The translations under genes were made by a program, and so were the position numbers. Under the pieces are notes generated by a model that saw only the letters and a list, made by a program, of their open reading frames with translations, was not told the origin of the DNA and ran no database searches. From positions 1-53,658 of the forward strand of contig CALFZM010000405.1 in the NCBI GenBank assembly GCA_937952235.1: 53,658 nucleotides of DNA, in the 5' to 3' direction. This document shows, one piece after another, positions 34,229-42,372 of this stretch (positions are counted from its first letter, which is position 1; every line of letters begins with the position of its first letter). The stretch is from an uncultured Opitutia bacterium. GTDB lineage: Bacteria > Verrucomicrobiota > Verrucomicrobiia > Opitutales > Opitutaceae.

Positions 34229-35311
34229 TCATGAGGCCGCCTCCGTGAACGTACCGTCCCGAACCTCGAACACCTGCCAGGCACCCAGGTCGGCGTCCGG
34301 CAACGCCGTGCCCGACGCGATCACCTGCGCGGCCGGATCGACCGCCGCCCAGAAGCGGGCGCGGCGCACGGGGTCGAGCTCCCCCAGCACATCGTCCGCC
34401 AGCAGCACCGGCCGCACGCCGCTGCGCGCCTCGAACCAGGCGGCCTGCGCGAGCCGCAACGCGAGCACGAAGGAACGCTGCTGTCCTTCCGACGCGAAAT
34501 CGCGCGCCGGCTTCTGGCGGACGGAAAACTGCAGGTCGTCGCGCTGCGGCCCCGCCAGCGTGGTGCGAAACTGCTGGTCGCGGGCGCGGCCGGATTCCAG
34601 CCGGGCGCGCAGCGCCTCGACGGAGGGCTCGGCGAAATGGGGCGCATAGGCCAACCCGGCCGGCTCGGCGTCGTCGCTCAGCCGCGCGTAGCCCTGGCGC
34701 AGGGCGGCGTCGAGCGCCGCGACTCCCTCCGCGCGCCGCTGCATCAGCTCGACGGCCGCGGGGGCCAGCAGTTGTTCGAAGGCGCCCAGCTCGGCGGGAG
34801 CGGCGCGGCCACTCCTGAGCAGGGCGTTGCGATCCGCCAGGGCGCGCGCGAACACCTGCAGGGTGCGCAGGTAGCCGGCATCCATCGCCGCGAGCGTGAG
34901 GTCGAGCCACCGGCGCCGCAGGGACGGGGCGCCGCGCACGAGATGGAGGTCGAGCGAGGAAAAGACCACGGTGGGAAAACGTCCCAGATGATCGGCGAGC
35001 CGCGTGACCCGCGCCTGGTCGCTCCACAGTTCCTTGCCGTCGTGCCGCAGCTTGATCGTGACCTGCGTCGCGCCCTGCCGCTCATGCTCGAGCGCGAACG
35101 CGAGCGCCGCGCACTGCTGGCCGTGGCCGATGAGCAGCTTGGGGTCGGTCGTCCGGAACGACCGCAGCGCCGTCACCAGCCCCGCGGCCTCGAGCAGGTT
35201 GGTTTTGCCCTGGCCGTTGCGCCCGAGGAGGAAGTGCTGGCGTCCTTTGAACTCGAGCGCGGCGAAGCCCACGTTGCGAAAATGTCGCAGGGTGAGTTTC
35301 CGCAGGTGCAT
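34229..35311 (-). CDS. recF: DNA replication and repair protein RecF
   Basis: 360 residues. Walker A GRNGQGKTN at about 30-38 (LEFKGRQHFLLGRNGQGKTNLLEA), the ABC-type signature region FASEGQQRSFVLALRLAQA near 275-293, and the Walker B/D-loop VLLADDVLGELDPVRRARFW around 305-325. It loads RecA at gaps in the recFOR pathway. In many genomes recF lies near dnaA-dnaN-gyrB; here it heads a run with a TauE/SafE protein and ruvC, so the classical arrangement is lost. It is divergently arranged from the gmhA-like gene across a repeat-rich spacer. Confidence 0.96.
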   Translation of the reverse strand: MHLRKLTLRHFRNVGFAALEFKGRQHFLLGRNGQGKTNLLEAAGLVTALRSFRTTDPKLLIGHGQQCAALAFALEHERQGATQVTIKLRHDGKELWSDQARVTRLADHLGRFPTVVFSSLDLHLVRGAPSLRRRWLDLTLAAMDAGYLRTLQVFARALADRNALLRSGRAAPAELGAFEQLLAPAAVELMQRRAEGVAALDAALRQGYARLSDDAEPAGLAYAPHFAEPSVEALRARLESGRARDQQFRTTLAGPQRDDLQFSVRQKPARDFASEGQQRSFVLALRLAQAAWFEARSGVRPVLLADDVLGELDPVRRARFWAAVDPAAQVIASGTALPDADLGAWQVFEVRDGTFTEAAS

Positions 35312-35322
35312 GGGCGGTCGAA

Positions 35323-35458
35323 GTAGCGGGTAGCGCGTAGCACGTAGCGAGTAGAAATTTCTCGCCCACCGCCGTCCGGGCGGACCGTGACCAGCAACCG
35401 GGATGCGCCCCGGTCGTCCGGATCATGCTCGCTACTCGCTACTCGCTACTCACTACTT
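35323..35458. repeat. Two inverted arrays of a 7-bp repeat in a divergent spacer
   Basis: Left array 35323-35357: five 7-mers, GTAGCGG, GTAGCGC, GTAGCAC, GTAGCGA, GTAGAAA. Right array 35431-35458: GCTACTC three times, then ACTACTT. The right array is the reverse complement of the left (GAGTAGC = GTAGCGA register), so the two face each other across about 73 bp. They occupy the whole recF/gmhA divergent region, outside the start codons. They could form a long imperfect stem or bind a repeat-specific protein. Confidence 0.7.
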
Positions 35459-35468
35459 CTCCCCCGCC

Positions 35469-36026
35469 ATGTCCTTCGAGTCCTCCCTCGCCACCACGGT
35501 CCGCACCTTCCAGGCGCTCGCCGACATCCGGCCCGCGATCGACCGCGCCGGCGACCTGATCCTGGCGACGCTGCAGGCCGGCCACAAGCTGCTCATCGGC
35601 GGCAACGGCGGCAGCGCGGCGGAGGCGGCGCACTTTGCGACGGAGCTCGTGGGCCGCTACGCCCGCAACCGGCGTTCGCTGCCCGCGATCGCGCTCTCCT
35701 CGGATGGTTCGCTGCTCTCGTGCGTGGGCAACGACTACGGCTACGAGCAGACGTTCGCGCGGCAGATCGAGGGCCTGGCGCAGCCGGGCGACCTCGTGGT
35801 GCTGCTCACGTCGAGCGGCAATTCGGCCAACGTGCTCGCGGGCCTGCACGCCGCGCGCGCGCGGGGACTCGCGAGCCTCGCGTTCCTCGGCCGCGGCGGC
35901 GGCCGGGCGAAGGGCCTCGCCACGATCGATCTCGTGATCCCCGGCGACAGCGGCGCCGCCGCGCAGGAGGCGCACCTTTTCCTCATCCATCACTTCTGCG
36001 ACCGGATCGACGCGGCTTTCGCGTGA
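35469..36026 (+). CDS. gmhA: Phosphoheptose isomerase-type SIS domain protein
   Basis: 185 residues from MSFESSLATTV. SIS-fold protein with the GmhA signature GNGGSAAEAAHFATELVGR (about 40-58), then a second phosphate-binding segment LLTSSGNSANVLAGLHAAR and the end EAHLFLIHHFCDRID. GmhA converts sedoheptulose 7-phosphate to D-glycero-D-manno-heptose 7-phosphate for the LPS core. No other heptose genes are present, so another SIS isomerase role is possible. ATG is preceded by CCCCCGCC. An earlier in-frame ATG at 35403 would include the repeat array and is rejected. Confidence 0.9.
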   Translation: MSFESSLATTVRTFQALADIRPAIDRAGDLILATLQAGHKLLIGGNGGSAAEAAHFATELVGRYARNRRSLPAIALSSDGSLLSCVGNDYGYEQTFARQIEGLAQPGDLVVLLTSSGNSANVLAGLHAARARGLASLAFLGRGGGRAKGLATIDLVIPGDSGAAAQEAHLFLIHHFCDRIDAAFA

Positions 36027-36257
36027 TCGCCGCCGGCGGCGCGCGCAAGCGGGCCGCGCCCGCGCCGCACCGGCCGTAGTCGGGCAACGCCCGCGGCGGC
36101 GCAGACCGGAGCGGAAATCGGGACTCCCTGCCCCCGTCGCAGGCGACGGAGCGCCTTGCGTCTCCCTGCCGTAATCCGGACCGGCGGCTGGGCGGTGCAT
36201 TTCTGCGCCGGGCCCCGAGCCCGAATTCTCTTCATAGCAAAACGCCTGGATGAGCCG

Positions 36258-36273
36258 TGGCACCGCTGATGCT
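36258..36273 (+). promoter_or_regulatory. Candidate sigma-54 promoter ahead of TonB receptor and amidases
   Basis: TGGCACCGCTGATGCT gives TGGCAC exactly and TGCT at the required spacing: GG and GC lie 11 bases apart, as in the consensus TGGCACGNNNNTTGCT. This is the best sigma-54 match seen in the window. Predicted transcription start near 36284, leader about 47 nt before the receptor ATG. The remainder of the 36027-36330 gap is GC-rich and shows no other gene. Confidence 0.7.
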
Positions 36274-36330
36274 TGGCCCGACAGCGCGACCCGTCCGACC
36301 CGAACCAGCAACCATGAACCCATCCAGGCT

Positions 36331-39054
36331 ATGCCGTTATTCGACCGCGCTGCACTGATTGCAATTCCGTTCACCGTCATACCTCCGCTCATTGCCCAGA
36401 GCGCGCCCGACCGCCCCGGCAGCGAGGCGATCGTCACCCTCGAGAAGTTCGTCGCCAGCGAACGGAACGACGACCCGAACTACGTGCTGCCGGCGCAGCC
36501 GGTGGAAAGCGCCTTCGGCTTCGCCAAGACGCTGGCCGAGACGCCGCGCTCCTCCTCGCTGATCAGCGGCGAGACCATCGAACGTTTCTCGCTCTCCGCC
36601 GTCGAGGACCTCGCCCGCGTCGTCCCCGGCGTCTTCACGACCACGCGCTTCGGCATCCAGGGCGGCATCGACGTGCGCAATGTTCCCGCCGACACCTATT
36701 TTCGCGGCATGCGGCGGCTCTCGCTGCAGGGCAACGCGCGCAGCGTGCTCGCCGCCATGGACAGCATCGAGGTCGTGAAGGGACCGCCCTCCCCCATCTT
36801 CGGCATGGGAAAGATCGGCGGCTACACCAACGCCACGCCGAAGTCCGGCCGCGCGAAGAACGGCAAGTACCTCAGCGAGCCCGAAGGTTTCATGCAGGCG
36901 ATCTTCGGCTCCTATGATCGGAGCGAAGCCTCCTTCGGCTACGGCGGCCCGCTGAAGGCCGGCAAGCGCCGCGGCGGCTTCTACGTGTACGGGTTGCTCG
37001 AGGACTCGGAATCGTTCGCCCGCGGCGTGCCCATCGAGCAGGAGATCATGCAGGCCTCGCTCAGCCTCGACGACGCCATCGGCCCCTGGCGCCTCGAGTC
37101 CGGCTTCTCCTACCAGGTCTCCCGCACCGCCGGCGCCCTCACCGGCCGCTTCACGCAGGATCTCGTCGACACCGGGCGCTACATCCGGGGCACCCCGCTG
37201 GTCAACCTCGACCTCAACGGCAGCGGCGTCATCGGCATCCGCGAGATGTTCCGCGCCTCGCCCGTGACGGGCTCGATCAGCGGCAACAACCTCCCGCTCA
37301 TCCAGACGTGGACGTGGCCCCTCGACGGCAACGGACGGCCGCTGCCCGTCGATCGCTTCCCGAAGGTGAAGGGCATTCCCCTCAACATGTACAATTACCT
37401 GGTGGCGAATCCGTCGAAGGATCCCACCGGCCTGCTCCGCGCGCAGGGCATCGGCGGTCCGCGTCCGGCCAACGGCAGCGGCCAGGTGCCGGTCGGCATG
37501 GTGCTCGATCCGACCACCGTTGGCTACGACACGCTCGACATGCGCCGGTCCGCCGCCTTCGAGCGCAACCTGCGCGCCGAGCTCGTCACCGGCTACTTCG
37601 ATCTCATCTACGACCGCGTGCCGGACTTCACGGTGAAGAACCAGGTGTTCTTCGACAGCATGGACCAGTACAAGATCTCCAACCAGCCGTTCAGCCCGAA
37701 GAACGACGTGCTGCTCTGGGAGAACAAGCTGACGGCGGTGAAGCGGCTGCGCTCCTCCGACGACGGCTTCGGCATCAACAGCCTCGCCTCGGTCAACTTC
37801 CGCTACACCCGCGCCAACACCAAGAGCAGCGGCGGCGACTATGGCACGCACCGCACCGACGCGATGGCGTCCACCTGGGTCGACGAGCGCGGCGGCATGG
37901 TGCCCAACACCACGTTCGCGAATCCGTTCGAGAACGACGACCCGGCCAGCGATGACAGTTTCCCCTGGACGTCGCACGGGCGCACCTCGTTCACGGAGAC
38001 GGGCGCGGGCCTGATGTTCGATCTCGATTACCGGCGCCGCACCAACCTCATCGTCGGCGGCCGTTACGACCTCTCCAAGGCGCACAACTGGAATTACGGC
38101 GGTGTCTGGGCGCTCGGCGGCGCCGGCACGTCGAACGCGAACCCGCTCCGCCAGATCACCGCCACGACCTCCTCGAAGGGCACCGACGACGGCGCCTCCT
38201 GGAGCGCGAGCCTCTCCCACCTCCTGCCGTATCACCTCCGGCCGTACGTCACGGTCGCGCGCTCGAGCCTCGCGCTCGACGGCAGCGACAACCGGATCGG
38301 CGACAACATCATCGCGGCGGGCCACATCGGCAGCGCCGAGCTGAAGGAGGCGGGGATCAAGACGAGCCTCTTCAAGAACACGCTCTTCATCGCCGGCTCC
38401 GTCTACCAGCAGACCCGCATCATCCTGCAGTCGCCGGACGAGGACCCCGCGGCCGCCGCGGCCACCGCGGGCGCCTTCGCCAGCTCGACCCGGACGACCG
38501 GCGGCGAGTTCGAGATCAAGTGGGTGCCGACGCGCCGCTTCTTCATGACCGCCTACGCGCTGAAGCAGGAGACCGAGTTCCGGCCCAATTCCGGGGGCAC
38601 GATGCTGGTCGACGCCCGGACGCTGGGCTTCGAGGACGTGGTCGACGCCAGCGGACGCGTGATCTACCCCGCGGAAGCCTTCCTCTACGGCGGCCGCAGC
38701 CGCGTCACGCTGCCCGAGGGAGTCGACGCGTACAAACTCAAGGGCGGAAACCCGGAGGTGCAGGCCGCGCTCACCGCCGGCTATACGCTCCGCTCCGGCC
38801 TGGGGTTCACCTTCAGCAGCAACTATCTCTCCGCGGTCAACACCGGCCGGCTCGGGATCGTGCGGCTGCCGAGCAACCTCATCTACAACGCGAACGTGTT
38901 CTTCGGCCTCGAAAAGTGGTCGGTGAAGTTCGACGTCTTCAACCTCGCCGATGAGCGCTACTTCAAGCCCCGCACGGGCGACACGCTCGGCGACGCCCTC
39001 GCGCAGGCCATGCCCGGCCGGCGCTGGCAGGTGACCATCCGCCGCGGCTTCTGA
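36331..39054 (+). CDS. TonB-dependent receptor
   Basis: 907 residues from MPLFDRAALIAIPFTVIPP. Signal peptide to about residue 20 (PPLIAQ). The mature N-terminus EAIVTLEKFVASERN resembles a TonB box. Plug: SLISGETIERFSLSAVEDLARVVPGVF and VVKGPPSPIFGMGKIGG; then a large barrel with DYRRRTNLIVGGRYD and WVPTRRFFMTAYALKQ, ending WQVTIRRGF (C-terminal Phe). No N-terminal carboxypeptidase-like domain, unlike the 5664 receptor. The plug layout resembles siderophore-type receptors, but the downstream amidases suggest an amide-containing nutrient. It stands behind a sigma-54-like promoter and ahead of three secreted amidase-family genes with an 82-bp gap containing a strong hairpin. Confidence 0.92.
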   Translation: MPLFDRAALIAIPFTVIPPLIAQSAPDRPGSEAIVTLEKFVASERNDDPNYVLPAQPVESAFGFAKTLAETPRSSSLISGETIERFSLSAVEDLARVVPGVFTTTRFGIQGGIDVRNVPADTYFRGMRRLSLQGNARSVLAAMDSIEVVKGPPSPIFGMGKIGGYTNATPKSGRAKNGKYLSEPEGFMQAIFGSYDRSEASFGYGGPLKAGKRRGGFYVYGLLEDSESFARGVPIEQEIMQASLSLDDAIGPWRLESGFSYQVSRTAGALTGRFTQDLVDTGRYIRGTPLVNLDLNGSGVIGIREMFRASPVTGSISGNNLPLIQTWTWPLDGNGRPLPVDRFPKVKGIPLNMYNYLVANPSKDPTGLLRAQGIGGPRPANGSGQVPVGMVLDPTTVGYDTLDMRRSAAFERNLRAELVTGYFDLIYDRVPDFTVKNQVFFDSMDQYKISNQPFSPKNDVLLWENKLTAVKRLRSSDDGFGINSLASVNFRYTRANTKSSGGDYGTHRTDAMASTWVDERGGMVPNTTFANPFENDDPASDDSFPWTSHGRTSFTETGAGLMFDLDYRRRTNLIVGGRYDLSKAHNWNYGGVWALGGAGTSNANPLRQITATTSSKGTDDGASWSASLSHLLPYHLRPYVTVARSSLALDGSDNRIGDNIIAAGHIGSAELKEAGIKTSLFKNTLFIAGSVYQQTRIILQSPDEDPAAAAATAGAFASSTRTTGGEFEIKWVPTRRFFMTAYALKQETEFRPNSGGTMLVDARTLGFEDVVDASGRVIYPAEAFLYGGRSRVTLPEGVDAYKLKGGNPEVQAALTAGYTLRSGLGFTFSSNYLSAVNTGRLGIVRLPSNLIYNANVFFGLEKWSVKFDVFNLADERYFKPRTGDTLGDALAQAMPGRRWQVTIRRGF

Positions 39055-39060
39055 GCCGCC

Positions 39061-39088
39061 GGGACCGCCGGCGACCGCCGGCGGTCCC
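39061..39088 (+). other. Strong 12-bp hairpin between receptor and amidases
   Basis: GGGACCGCCGGC and GCCGGCGGTCCC form a perfect 12-bp stem with loop GACC, beginning 6 bp after the receptor stop. The bases after it are GTTCCTCCC rather than a T run, so it is more likely a partial terminator or an mRNA-processing/stability element than a full stop. It may set the receptor:amidase ratio if the genes are one transcript. Confidence 0.6.
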
Positions 39089-39136
39089 GTTCCTCCCTCC
39101 CCGGTTTCCCCGCCCTGTATCCAGGGCTTCCCTACC

Positions 39137-40771
39137 ATGACGCTGTTCCGTTCCCTCGCCCTGGCGGCCGCGCTCGCCGCCGCCCCCGCCGTCTCCGCCG
39201 CCACGCGGACGTTCGAACTCACGACCGCCACCCTCGCCGACATCAACGCCGCCATGGACGCCGGCGCGCTCACGTCGGAGAAGCTGATCCAGCTCTACCT
39301 CGCGCGCATCGCGGCCTACGACCGCGCCGGGCCGAAGCTGAACTGCGTGATCACGCTCAACCCGAAGGCGCTCGAGGAGGCGCGCGCCCTGGATGCGGAG
39401 CGGTCGGCGCGCGGCCCACGCTCCCCGTTGCACGGCGTCGCCGTCGTCCTGAAGGACCTGATCGACGCGGCCGGGCTGCCCACCACGGCGGGCTTCACGC
39501 CCTTCGGCGCCCCGGTGCCGCCGCGCGACGCGACCATCGTCGCCCGCCTGAAGTCCGCGGGTGCGATCGTGCTCGCCAAGGTGTCCACGACGAACTGGTT
39601 CGGCGCCGGCTTCGACGCCACCCACCCGATCGGCGAGAGCCTCAATCCGTACAACCTCGCGCTCTCGCCGGGCGGCTCCAGCAACGGCTCGGGCGTCGCC
39701 ATGGCCGCGACATTCGCCACCCTCGCGATCGGCACCGACACCAGCGTCTCGGTGCAGAGCCCGTCCTCCAATTGCTCCATCGTCGGCATGGTCGGCTCCT
39801 ACGGCATGGTGAGCCGCGCCGGCATCGTGCCCCGCGGCGCGACCCAGGACCGGCCGGGTCCGATGGCCCGCAGCGTGTACGACGTCGCGGCGCTGTTCTC
39901 CGTCATCGCCGGCTGGGACGCGGAGGACTTCACCACCTTCTCCCCGATGGGTCACTTTCCGCAGAGCGACTGGTCGCAGGAGCTGCGGAGCGCCTCGCTC
40001 AAGGGCAAGCGCCTCGGCGTCCTGCGCGAGATGATCCCCGCCGGGCCCGAGTTCGCGGAAGGGCGCGCGGTCTTCGAGCAGGCGCTCGCCGACCTGCGCG
40101 CCGCCGGAGCCTATGTCGTCGACCCGATCCTCACCGGCAATCCCGACATCGCCAGGGACACCAGCCAGGGCCGCGGCCGCACGGCCGAGTACGAGAAGTT
40201 CGCCTTCACCGACGCCTACCTCGCCCGCCTCGGCGCCGCCGCGCCGTTCAAGTCGACCGCCGACATGATCGCCAAAGTCGGCAAGGACAAGTTCAGCGCC
40301 TCCATGCTCACGGCCGCCGAGCTGCCGGCGCCGGACCGGAGTCCCGACTACCTTGCCCGCTACGCGGCGCGGCAGCTGTACATCGACCTCATCGCGGACC
40401 TGCAGGAGCGCTTCAAGCTCGATGGCTTCGTGCAGCCCTTCACCCTGGTGGTCGCGCAGCGCGAGGCGGCGCGGAGCGGTTCCGGCGAACGGCGCGGCGG
40501 CAGCTACGGCGACCGGCCGGGCGTGAACAACCTCACGTCCACCACCGGGCTCCCGGCCGTGGTCGTGCCCGGCGGTTACCTGACGTCGAACAACTTCCCG
40601 ATCGCGATCCAGTTCCTCGGGCGCGCCCACAGCGACCTCGCCGTGCTCCGGCTCGCCTATGCGTACGAACAGGCCACGAAGCGCCGGCGGTCACCCGCCA
40701 CCACGCCCGCCCTGCCCGGCGAAACCTTCACCTACGAGGTGTCCCATGCCCGCGTTGCCCAGGCTCGCTAA
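39137..40771 (+). CDS. Secreted amidase-signature enzyme, first of three
   Basis: 544 residues with a signal peptide (cleavage near SAATR, residue 21-23). Amidase-signature catalytic set: K106 in VAVVLKDLID, cis-Ser S181 in SPGGSSNGSG (canonical SG is SN here), and nucleophile S205 in IGTDTSVSVQSP. The family hydrolyses C-N amide bonds, releasing ammonia or an amine. It resembles secreted members with the TETDGSI-type active site. N-terminal helix TATLADINAAMDAGALTSEKL is nearly identical to the next gene, so the two are tandem duplicates. C-terminus ends PGETFTYEVSHARV. Its last 26 bases overlap the next gene, showing translational coupling. Substrate unknown. Confidence 0.93.
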   Translation: MTLFRSLALAAALAAAPAVSAATRTFELTTATLADINAAMDAGALTSEKLIQLYLARIAAYDRAGPKLNCVITLNPKALEEARALDAERSARGPRSPLHGVAVVLKDLIDAAGLPTTAGFTPFGAPVPPRDATIVARLKSAGAIVLAKVSTTNWFGAGFDATHPIGESLNPYNLALSPGGSSNGSGVAMAATFATLAIGTDTSVSVQSPSSNCSIVGMVGSYGMVSRAGIVPRGATQDRPGPMARSVYDVAALFSVIAGWDAEDFTTFSPMGHFPQSDWSQELRSASLKGKRLGVLREMIPAGPEFAEGRAVFEQALADLRAAGAYVVDPILTGNPDIARDTSQGRGRTAEYEKFAFTDAYLARLGAAAPFKSTADMIAKVGKDKFSASMLTAAELPAPDRSPDYLARYAARQLYIDLIADLQERFKLDGFVQPFTLVVAQREAARSGSGERRGGSYGDRPGVNNLTSTTGLPAVVVPGGYLTSNNFPIAIQFLGRAHSDLAVLRLAYAYEQATKRRRSPATTPALPGETFTYEVSHARVAQAR

Positions 40772-42347
40772 GTCGGCCGCGCTGGCCCTCGCGCTGCTCG
40801 CGGGCGCCCGCGGCGCCACGTTCGACCTGCAGACCGCCACGCTCGCGGACATCAATGCCGCGATGGACGCCGGCGCGCTTACGTCGGAGAAGCTCGTCGG
40901 CCTTTTTCTCGCCCGGATCGCCGCCTACGACCAGGCCGGGCCGAAGATCAACGCCGTCATCACGCTCAATCGCGAGGCGCTCGCGACCGCACGGGCGCTC
41001 GACGCCGAGCGCCGCGCGAAGGGCCCGCGCTCGCCGCTGCACGGCGTGCCGGTCGTGCTGAAGGACCTCTTCGACACGAAGGACCTGCCGACGACGTGCG
41101 GCTTCCTGCCGATGAAAGACTCCCGCCCGCTGCACGACGCCACCGTGGTGAAGCGCCTGCGCGAAGCCGGCGCGATCATCCTCGCGAAGGTCAACATGAG
41201 CGACTGGTTCGGCGTGCCGAAGAAGGGCGACCAGAGCACCATCCTCGGTCGCACGCTCAATCCGTACAACCTCGAGCTCACCCCGGGCGGCTCGAGCGGC
41301 GGGACCGGGGCCGCGCTCGCCGCCGGCTTCGCCCAGGTGGGACTCGGCAGCGAGACCGGCGTATCCATCCGAAACCCGACGTCGAACAACAGCCTCGTCG
41401 GCCTCGCCCCGACGCGCGGCCTCATTCCGCGCACGGGCCAGACCATGACCTCGTTTGCCCAGGAACGCTGCGGTCCGATGGCACGGTCGGTCCACGACGT
41501 GGCGGTGGTCACCGACATCGTGGCCGGCTTCGACGCCGAGGACCTGCTCACGGTCCAGTCGCCCGGACGCACGCCCGCCGCGTCGTACACGACCGTCCTC
41601 AAGCCGGACGCGCTCCGCGGCGCGCGGATCGGCGTGTTTCGCGACCTGTTCCGGTCGGGTCCGGCCCACGCCGAGGGCGTGGCGCTCGTGGAGAAGGCCA
41701 TCGCCGCGATGAAGTCCGCGGGCGCGGTGATCGTCGAACCCGTGAGCACCGGCCTCAACCTGTTCCCCCTGCTCGCCGAGACGCGCACCAACTACTACGA
41801 GGCGCAGTTCTCCTACGACCTCTACTTCCGCCGCCTCGGCCCGCAGGCGCCGATCCGCAGCGTCGACGAACTGCTCGCCAAGGGCGGCGCGCTGGTGAAA
41901 CCCAGCATCGCGCAGGCCCGGCGGGAGTTCGCGTCGCTCATGCACCATCCCGAGTATCTCGCCCGGCGCGACACGCAGGAGACGCTGCGCGACGCCGCCA
42001 TCGCGCTCATGGACCGCTACCGGCTCGACGCGCTGGTGTATCCGTTCAAGTCGCTCCCGCCCGAGCCGCACCTTGCCGAGAGCAACCGCGAGAAGGACAA
42101 CCCGTTCAGCTCCGTCACCGGCCTGCCCGCGGTGCTCGTGCCGGCGGGTTACACCGCCCGCGAGAACGGTCCCATCGCCCTGGAGATCCTCGGCCGGCCG
42201 TTCAGCGAGCCCACGCTCTTCGCCCTCGCCTACAGCTTCGAGCAGGTCACGAAGCTCCGCCGGCCCCCGCCCGCCACGCCGCCGCTGCCCGGCGAGCGTT
42301 TTGAATACCAGCCCCGCTCCGCGCCGGTCGCTTCCGCCGGTCAATGA
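40746..42347 (+). CDS. Secreted amidase-signature enzyme, second of three
   Basis: 533 residues from MPALPRLAKSAALALALLAG with a signal peptide. Catalytic residues: K106 (VPVVLKDLFD), cis-Ser S183 (TPGGSSGGTG), nucleophile S207 (GSETGVSIRNP), all canonical. The start lies inside the end of the previous gene; GAGGTG at 40735-40740 sits 5 nt upstream, supporting this ATG over a longer one at 40659. It shares ADINAAMDAGALTSEKL and the LNPYNLELTPGGSS region with the preceding paralogue. Probable periplasmic amide hydrolase for nutrient release. Substrate not determinable. Confidence 0.93.
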   Translation: MPALPRLAKSAALALALLAGARGATFDLQTATLADINAAMDAGALTSEKLVGLFLARIAAYDQAGPKINAVITLNREALATARALDAERRAKGPRSPLHGVPVVLKDLFDTKDLPTTCGFLPMKDSRPLHDATVVKRLREAGAIILAKVNMSDWFGVPKKGDQSTILGRTLNPYNLELTPGGSSGGTGAALAAGFAQVGLGSETGVSIRNPTSNNSLVGLAPTRGLIPRTGQTMTSFAQERCGPMARSVHDVAVVTDIVAGFDAEDLLTVQSPGRTPAASYTTVLKPDALRGARIGVFRDLFRSGPAHAEGVALVEKAIAAMKSAGAVIVEPVSTGLNLFPLLAETRTNYYEAQFSYDLYFRRLGPQAPIRSVDELLAKGGALVKPSIAQARREFASLMHHPEYLARRDTQETLRDAAIALMDRYRLDALVYPFKSLPPEPHLAESNREKDNPFSSVTGLPAVLVPAGYTARENGPIALEILGRPFSEPTLFALAYSFEQVTKLRRPPPATPPLPGERFEYQPRSAPVASAGQ

Positions 42348-42372
42348 TCCTGATTCCCGCCCCGTTTTCACC

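Noticed and set aside
35323..35458. CRISPR array
   Set aside because: Units are 7 bp without spacers and no cas genes are present.
36314..36358. A 14-residue reading frame just before and overlapping the TonB receptor start, possible leader peptide
   Set aside because: No run of regulatory codons, no attenuator hairpins, and it overlaps the receptor start out of frame; chance is likeliest.
36337..39273. A 978-codon open frame on the minus strand opposite the TonB receptor
   Set aside because: Arg/Gly/Ala composition typical of the complement of a GC-rich gene; receptor plug and barrel motifs on the plus strand are unambiguous.
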